Shown: piece after piece, positions 33,006 through 37,002 of the stretch
Layout: every line of letters starts with the position of its first letter
Position numbering within the stretch: position 1 is the first letter of the stretch
Assembly: GCA_030625085.1 (NCBI GenBank)
Contig: DAOURK010000031.1
Coordinates: 1 to 37,002, forward strand
From: Pseudomonadota bacterium
GTDB taxonomy: Bacteria; SZUA-182; DTGQ01
Length of the DNA: 37,002 nucleotides
Reading direction: 5' to 3'
Notes under the pieces: generated by a model
Seen by the model: the letters and a program-made list of their open reading frames with translations, nothing else
Databases searched by the model: none
What the model was told of the DNA's origin: nothing
Position numbers and translations under genes: made by a program

Positions 33006-33481
33006 TGCCTAAAATCTTAGAAGGAGATCTGATTGCTCATGATCTTCACTTCGGTATAATTCTAAGTCGTTTTAATGATTTTATTACTAACCCTTTATTG
33101 GCAGGGGCTCTGGATGCCTTATACCGTCACGGAGCAACCGAAGACCATATTGAAATTATTAAAGTGCCCGGGGCCTTTGAGATCCCCTATGTTGCTAAAA
33201 AAATTATCCAAAACAAAAAATACGATTCAGTTCTTTGTCTGGGGGCTTTAATTCGGGGTGATACTCCCCATTTCGAATATATAAGCGCTGAAGTTACCAA
33301 AGGAATAGCTCAAGTATCTCTTGATAGCGGAGTTCCTGTCATCTATGGGGTTATCACCACGGACAATATTGAACAGGCCATAGAACGAGCAGGCACCAAA
33401 GCAGGCAATAAAGGCTGGCTGGCGGCTGTTTCAGCCATAGAAATGGCTCGCCTGTATAAAAAAATTGGCAAGAAAAAATAA
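33002..33481 (+). CDS. ribH: 6,7-dimethyl-8-ribityllumazine synthase
   Basis: A 159-residue lumazine synthase, the penultimate enzyme of riboflavin synthesis and normally an icosahedral or pentameric shell. Family motifs: [42 protein letters not shown] with the catalytic histidine, and [21 protein letters not shown], then [17 protein letters not shown]. Two ATGs are adjacent (33002 and 33005); GAGGAG fits either. The start overlaps the ribBA stop, so translation is coupled. nusB begins 8 bp after its stop. Confidence 0.96.
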   Translation: MMPKILEGDLIAHDLHFGIILSRFNDFITNPLLAGALDALYRHGATEDHIEIIKVPGAFEIPYVAKKIIQNKKYDSVLCLGALIRGDTPHFEYISAEVTKGIAQVSLDSGVPVIYGVITTDNIEQAIERAGTKAGNKGWLAAVSAIEMARLYKKIGKKK

Positions 33482-33489
33482 AAAAAATT

Positions 33490-33924
33490 ATGGGTAAAAG
33501 GCGATTATCCAGAGAATTCGCTTTACAAATACTTTTTCAGTTGGATATAACGAAAGATCCTCTCCAAAAGGGAATAGATCTGTTTTGGGCCATTCGGGAA
33601 TTTCCTGACGAGATTAAGGAATTTGCGAATTGTTTGGTGGACGGAACCATAAAAAACCTGGTATTTATTGATCAGTGCATCTCATCTTTTGCCACCAATT
33701 GGTCCCTTAGCAGAATGCCCACAGTAGATCGAAATATTTTACGATTTTCAGTGTATGAAATTCTCTTTAAACCGGAAATCCCCGATAAAGTGAGTATTAA
33801 TGAAGCCCTGGAAATCGCTAAAGAATATGGAACCGATGAATCTCCTCCTTTCATTAATGGCATTTTAGATAAAATAAGCAAGGGAAAAACAAAACTGCTT
33901 TCATCTTATTCTCGAAAAAAATGA
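33490..33924 (+). CDS. nusB: transcription antitermination factor NusB
   Basis: A 144-residue all-helical NusB, which binds BoxA RNA with NusE/S10 and promotes antitermination in rRNA operons. Motifs: SREFALQILFQLDIT at the start, ATNWSLSRMPTVDRNILRFSVYEILF, and VSINEALEIAKEYGTDESPPFINGILDKI near the end, all typical. ribH-nusB is a widespread gene order. The stop overlaps the start of the next gene as ATGA. Confidence 0.96.
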   Translation: MGKRRLSREFALQILFQLDITKDPLQKGIDLFWAIREFPDEIKEFANCLVDGTIKNLVFIDQCISSFATNWSLSRMPTVDRNILRFSVYEILFKPEIPDKVSINEALEIAKEYGTDESPPFINGILDKISKGKTKLLSSYSRKK

Positions 33925-34613
33925 AGCATCTCCTCTTTTCAGATGTTCATAGTGATTTAATAGAACGAAAGTTAAGCCAAGATAGTCCCGCCAGATCATA
34001 CCTGATAAGATTGAATGAAGAATGTGAAAGAATGAATCAAATTATTGAAACCATTAGGGCTTTTTCCCACCAGGCTGATAGCGCTTTTGAATATATCCAC
34101 CTCAAAAAATCCATAGAGGATGCTATCTCATTATTTTCTCAACAATTTAAAAAGTATAATATTAATCTAAAAAAAGATATCCCTACTAATCTCCCTCCGA
34201 TTCTTGGGAATAAAACAAAATTGCAGCAGGTCTTTGTCAATCTCATTTCCAATGCGCGTGATGCTTTAAATGCCCAAACGAAAACTCAAGAAAAGCAGAT
34301 CAGCATTCATTGTGAATTGGATGATAAAAACAACAATATTCTGATTCAAGTTAAAGATAATGGAATCGGGATTGATCAAAATATACAATCCCGTATTTTT
34401 GATTCCTTTTTCAGCACCAAGAAGGATAATCAAGGAACAGGGTTAGGGCTTTCTATAGCCAGAACGATCATTGCCGATCATAAGGGTCAAGTAAATTTTT
34501 CCAGCACACCAGGGGAAGGGACATCTTTTATTATTCGGCTTCCCTTTACTGAAAATACTGAATATAAGGTAACCAAAATACAGCACATGAAAGACAAGAT
34601 AGCTTCTTTATAA
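33921..34613 (+). CDS. histidine-kinase-like ATPase lacking the phospho-acceptor helix
   Basis: A 230-residue soluble protein that is almost entirely the ATPase half of a histidine kinase. Residues 25-52 (ARSYLIRLNEECERMNQIIE) resemble the second helix of a HisKA domain. The first helix, with its H-box (H-E-L-x-x-P), is missing; the only early histidines (H3, H10) are not in that context. The HATPase domain is intact: N box around 102-116 (KLQQVFVNLISNARDAL), G1 at 146-150 (DNGIG), F box (FDSFFSTKK) and G2 at 172-178 (GTGLGLS). No sensor or membrane segment is present. It overlaps nusB by four bases (ATGA). It might be a remnant, or a kinase that acts on another protein's phospho-acceptor or directly by protein contact. 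Confidence 0.8.
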   Translation: MKHLLFSDVHSDLIERKLSQDSPARSYLIRLNEECERMNQIIETIRAFSHQADSAFEYIHLKKSIEDAISLFSQQFKKYNINLKKDIPTNLPPILGNKTKLQQVFVNLISNARDALNAQTKTQEKQISIHCELDDKNNNILIQVKDNGIGIDQNIQSRIFDSFFSTKKDNQGTGLGLSIARTIIADHKGQVNFSSTPGEGTSFIIRLPFTENTEYKVTKIQHMKDKIASL

Positions 34614-34622
34614 ATTATGGTA

Positions 34623-35240
34623 TTATGAACTTTTGGGATGAAATCGTGCTTTTGATAGATGAATAATCTGCCATTTTTCTTGAAACCATTTGATAGTTAA
34701 GGTAAAAGAAATTATTAAATCTTTATCCGCCAGATGAGGTGAAATAGTAGTTGCTAGAGGTGATGCGGATGTTTCTATCTCAATAGCTATTTTAAAATTG
34801 TTCGATAGATCATCTTGATTAATCTGATACCTTAAGGGTGATCTTTCAGAAATTGAGAGGCGATGAAACACTAAAATCAACTCCCGAAAACGATCAATAT
34901 GCCGGCGCAGTAATTCATCCTGAGCTAATCTCATCTTGGTTTGAGCAGGGCTTACCGGGGCAAAAAAGGGCCGCTTTACATCTGTGGCAGGTGTCACGAG
35001 ACAATAATCCAATAAGGTACAAATATCCTTTTTTACCACCAAAGACACAAACTGTTGAGGCACTTGTTGCTCTTGCATCAACGAAATAATCTCAGCCCGA
35101 GCATAACTGATCTCGGGTTTAGCGATTAACCAGAGCATTAACCAAAACAAAAGATATAATCCGATCCGAAAAATTTGGCTTCGGGAAGATTTGTTCATCT
35201 TCATTCGTTTATTATGAACTCCATCTTGCATATTTCGCAT
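34623..35240 (-). CDS. exported protein of unknown function
   Basis: A 205-residue protein not recognised. After a basic N-terminus a hydrophobic segment (about residues 27-42, GLYLLFWLMLWLIA) and a possible cleavage site SYARA suggest a signal peptide or anchor. The mature part has a helical middle (QTKMRLAQDELLRRHIDRFREL) and a C-terminal beta-strand region ending in FTLTIKWFQEKWQIIHLSKA, reminiscent of NTF2-like or SnoaL-like folds, but this is only an impression. Several ATGs cluster at the start (35240, 35231, 35204, 35198) and none has a well-placed ribosome-binding site; an N-terminus at 35204 would give a more usual signal peptide. It converges with the kinase-like gene 9 bp away. Confidence 0.65.
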   Translation of the reverse strand: MRNMQDGVHNKRMKMNKSSRSQIFRIGLYLLFWLMLWLIAKPEISYARAEIISLMQEQQVPQQFVSLVVKKDICTLLDYCLVTPATDVKRPFFAPVSPAQTKMRLAQDELLRRHIDRFRELILVFHRLSISERSPLRYQINQDDLSNNFKIAIEIETSASPLATTISPHLADKDLIISFTLTIKWFQEKWQIIHLSKARFHPKSS

Positions 35241-35325
35241 GTTAGCGTGAGTTTACGAATTAGTGATAGTCAACCCCTATTAACATCTTTATTTTCAATA
35301 AATTTATCTCTCCCACCTATACCTC

Positions 35326-35562
35326 CTAACTTGACAAATATCGCTCCATATTGAATAAATTATTGTTGAAGGTTACTACCAACGTCAGATCCTTTCCATA
35401 TATTTGTTTATTGGTTCGGAATGCTTTGACTTCTTCAAGCCTGGGATTATAAAAAGGAGTAAAACGTTTATCGTTACTGGAAATTAGCGCTAGGTCTTTG
35501 TGATCCGTCAGCTTTACAGAACCAACAAAATGATAAACTGATTCCTTATTATACCTGATCAA
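35326..35562 (-). pseudogene. fragment of an IS1634-type transposase
   Basis: A 78-codon frame whose sequence HFVGSVKLTDHKDLALIS and EEVKAFRTNKQIYGKDLTL followed by VVTFNNNLF matches the middle of IS1634-family transposases (typically FVGSLVPSDHxDLL then AYRTxKxVxGxxRTVVVTYNxxLF). The catalytic acidic residues and both termini of the usual roughly 450-550 residues are missing, and stops close the frame on both sides. It is an old, decayed insertion-sequence remnant. Confidence 0.6.
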
Positions 35563-35753
35563 CGAGGCCTTTTCACCCCTTTATTCCCTTCAATTTATTT
35601 TTAATCGCGATTCTTGGGTGATATATCGGATATTGTATTAAAATTTAGCAATAAATTTACACCCATCCCTATATTTTGTTATACTATTTGTATTCAAACA
35701 CTGTAGAAAATGACCAGTAATCCTTATACCTTGTTCAGCATGCCGAAAAATAT

Positions 35754-35826
35754 AAGATTTCTCGCTCCGAAATGACAAGGTTAATGAATTGGAATTGCCG
35801 GACAGCCACCTGGCATTCGAAATGAC
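35754..35826. repeat. dispersed repeat (AAGATTTCTCGC..CGAAATGAC type)
   Basis: AAGATTTCTCGCTCCGAAAT continuing GAC (35754-35776), followed by ATTCGAAATGAC (35815-35826). Inverted, the first part equals the inner motif of the 1328-1496 element (GTCATTTCG, then GAGAAATCTT). It lies in the 459 bp between the IS remnant and the IS630-type gene, which otherwise hold only a terminator. Confidence 0.6.
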
Positions 35827-35858
35827 CCCTTGATGAGATGTATTAGGAATTCATTAAC

Positions 35859-35894
35859 AAAAAAGCCTGGATAATTAAAAATCCAGACTTTTTT
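35859..35894. terminator. bidirectional rho-independent terminator
   Basis: AAAAAAGCCTGGAT (35859-35872) and ATCCAGACTTTTTT (35881-35894) pair at 13 of 14 positions around an 8-bp loop, with A- and T-runs on both sides. It could end the minus-strand transposase transcript, whose stop is about 130 bp away. Confidence 0.7.
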
Positions 35895-36021
35895 GTTTCT
35901 TACAGTATATATCATTCTTATATTACGTTTTTAAATCATCCATTTTATTTTCTATTAATAAATTACTACTATAGCATGTTCCGTATATCATGATACTCAA
36001 TAATTACTCTTGACAAGATTT

Positions 36022-37002
36022 TTACATTTCCTCTAAATATGACTCCGCCCCCAATTCCTCATAGCGACTTTGCCCCTTGTATTCTTCTTCAGCATTTGCT
36101 GCATAAACTTCATCAAGTTTCTCATCTTCGGTCCAGTATTTATCTTCTTGTTCATTAACTTCAGCTATAATTTTCTGACAGGTACAAGCTATAACCTTTG
36201 CAAACCCCTTAGGCAATCTTTCACGTAATCCTTTCATTGTGAAATCGCAGTTGTCAGCCATATAGTTTTTTACAACCGCCCAACAAGTCTCAATAGGTTG
36301 GAGTTCCGGGTGATAAGGAGGGGTGCGTAGTATTGACATATTATGCTCAGCTGCCAAAATATCTAATTGGTATTCTGGAACAGGCGCAAAACGGGTGCAC
36401 AATTCCACAAGTTCAGATTTAAGCATATCTTCCCGCCATGGATGAGAATTCCGGGTCAACCATCGTCGCAGTTGCTCCCTTGAACTACTTTTGTTTGGGA
36501 AAAAATTATCTGAATAAACGTTATGGTATCTCGCATTATCTAGAATTATTAGAGATTTCGGTGGAATGTTTGGCAACAACTGCCCTTTAAACCATTTTGA
36601 AAAATTATCCCAGTTCATTTGACCATGGTAGTCACCAGTTCGTTTTTTTGCCTCGAAAACCAGTTGCGCTCCTTCAACCCAGCCATCTTTCGTGACAGCA
36701 TGTACTACTATCAGGCGAGGGCCAACACCAGATGGCTTGTTTACCAGTGGGCCGTCATCATCAAGATACCATGTAAACGGACTGGAGTGATTTTTGTTTA
36801 TATAGGTTTCGTCCAAGTAAACCTCTGGGCGTTTCAAAGTTCCATCAGAGTTCCGATTGGCGAGCTTGGCCCGAAGATAATAGCGACGAGCTAAAATAAC
36901 ACGGTCTTGCTCTTTTAAGCTATCTCTCCTTCGTCCTTCTCCATGGGTAAAGCCCCATCGTTTAAGTGCCCGCCAAAGTGTCGTTTTGGGAACCTCAATG
37001 CC
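36022..37002 (-). CDS. IS630-family/DDE_3 transposase, 5' end beyond the window
   Basis: The frame runs without a stop from 36022 to the right edge, giving at least 326 residues; the 5' end is outside the window. The edge-proximal part is a helix-turn-helix (VPKTTLWRALKRWGFTHGEG). The DDE catalytic residues are visible: YLDETYI (first D, followed by E), IILDNARYH (second D) and HPELQPIETCWAVVKNY (E). An insertion between the second D and the E (REQLRRWLTRNSHPWREDML) and an acidic C-terminal tail resemble the Tc1/mariner-like branch often met in large repetitive genomes. The interior TTG at 36837 is not the start. Terminal inverted repeats could not be recognised at the 3' end. Confidence 0.85.
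   Translation of the reverse strand, partial: GIEVPKTTLWRALKRWGFTHGEGRRRDSLKEQDRVILARRYYLRAKLANRNSDGTLKRPEVYLDETYINKNHSSPFTWYLDDDGPLVNKPSGVGPRLIVVHAVTKDGWVEGAQLVFEAKKRTGDYHGQMNWDNFSKWFKGQLLPNIPPKSLIILDNARYHNVYSDNFFPNKSSSREQLRRWLTRNSHPWREDMLKSELVELCTRFAPVPEYQLDILAAEHNMSILRTPPYHPELQPIETCWAVVKNYMADNCDFTMKGLRERLPKGFAKVIACTCQKIIAEVNEQEDKYWTEDEKLDEVYAANAEEEYKGQSRYEELGAESYLEEM

Overview
The window looks like a chromosomal segment of an AT-rich, Gram-negative bacterium. It carries lipoproteins with lipoboxes, a class A penicillin-binding protein next to an LpoA-like lipoprotein, and an Rnf-type redox module. The cluster yicC-remA-gmk-rpoZ-coaBC and the run ftsY-ribD-ribE-ribBA-ribH-nusB are gene orders I associate with Desulfobacterota (former Deltaproteobacteria) and related anaerobes. 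The lineage is inferred from gene content only, because no rRNA or other decisive marker is present. Several start codons are TTG or GTG.

Layout. 1-1651: a sulfotransferase-like gene, then about 770 bp without genes that hold two MITE-like inverted-repeat elements. 1652-4807: a membrane cytochrome b, rnfC and rnfD; rnfG, rnfE, rnfA and rnfB do not follow. 4855-5775: a receiver-PAS protein with no output domain. 5799-9374 (minus): yicC, remA/DUF370, gmk, rpoZ and coaBC. 9607-12865 (plus): a clear promoter, then HEPN, a single-domain response regulator and PBP1A, with overlapping ends. 12882-15122 (minus): a TPR plus periplasmic-binding-fold lipoprotein convergent with PBP1A. 15436-18931: uvrC, an MBL-fold hydrolase, and larE on the opposite strand. 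19126-19525: an HU gene with promoter and terminator.

19531-24783 is the most unusual block. It encodes an exported TPR-CHAT protein, a CHASE2-class III adenylate cyclase and a secreted DUF928 protein. This combination is best known from cyanobacteria and looks like an envelope-sensing, protease-like and cAMP-signalling module. It is followed by a palindrome-rich intergenic region, a UPF0182 giant membrane protein and a PilF-like TPR lipoprotein.

28785-34613: ftsY, ribD, ribE, ribBA, ribH, nusB, then a histidine-kinase-like ATPase that lacks the phospho-acceptor helix. ribDE and ribBA-ribH supply riboflavin, the precursor of the FMN needed by rnfD (covalent flavin) and of the substrate chemistry of coaBC. 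34623-37002 is more accessory in character: a small exported unknown, an IS1634-type transposase remnant, dispersed repeats, a terminator, and an IS630/DDE_3 transposase cut by the right edge of the window.

At least five families of short palindromic dispersed repeats lie between genes. One of them has supplied the apparent upstream extension of the gmk reading frame.
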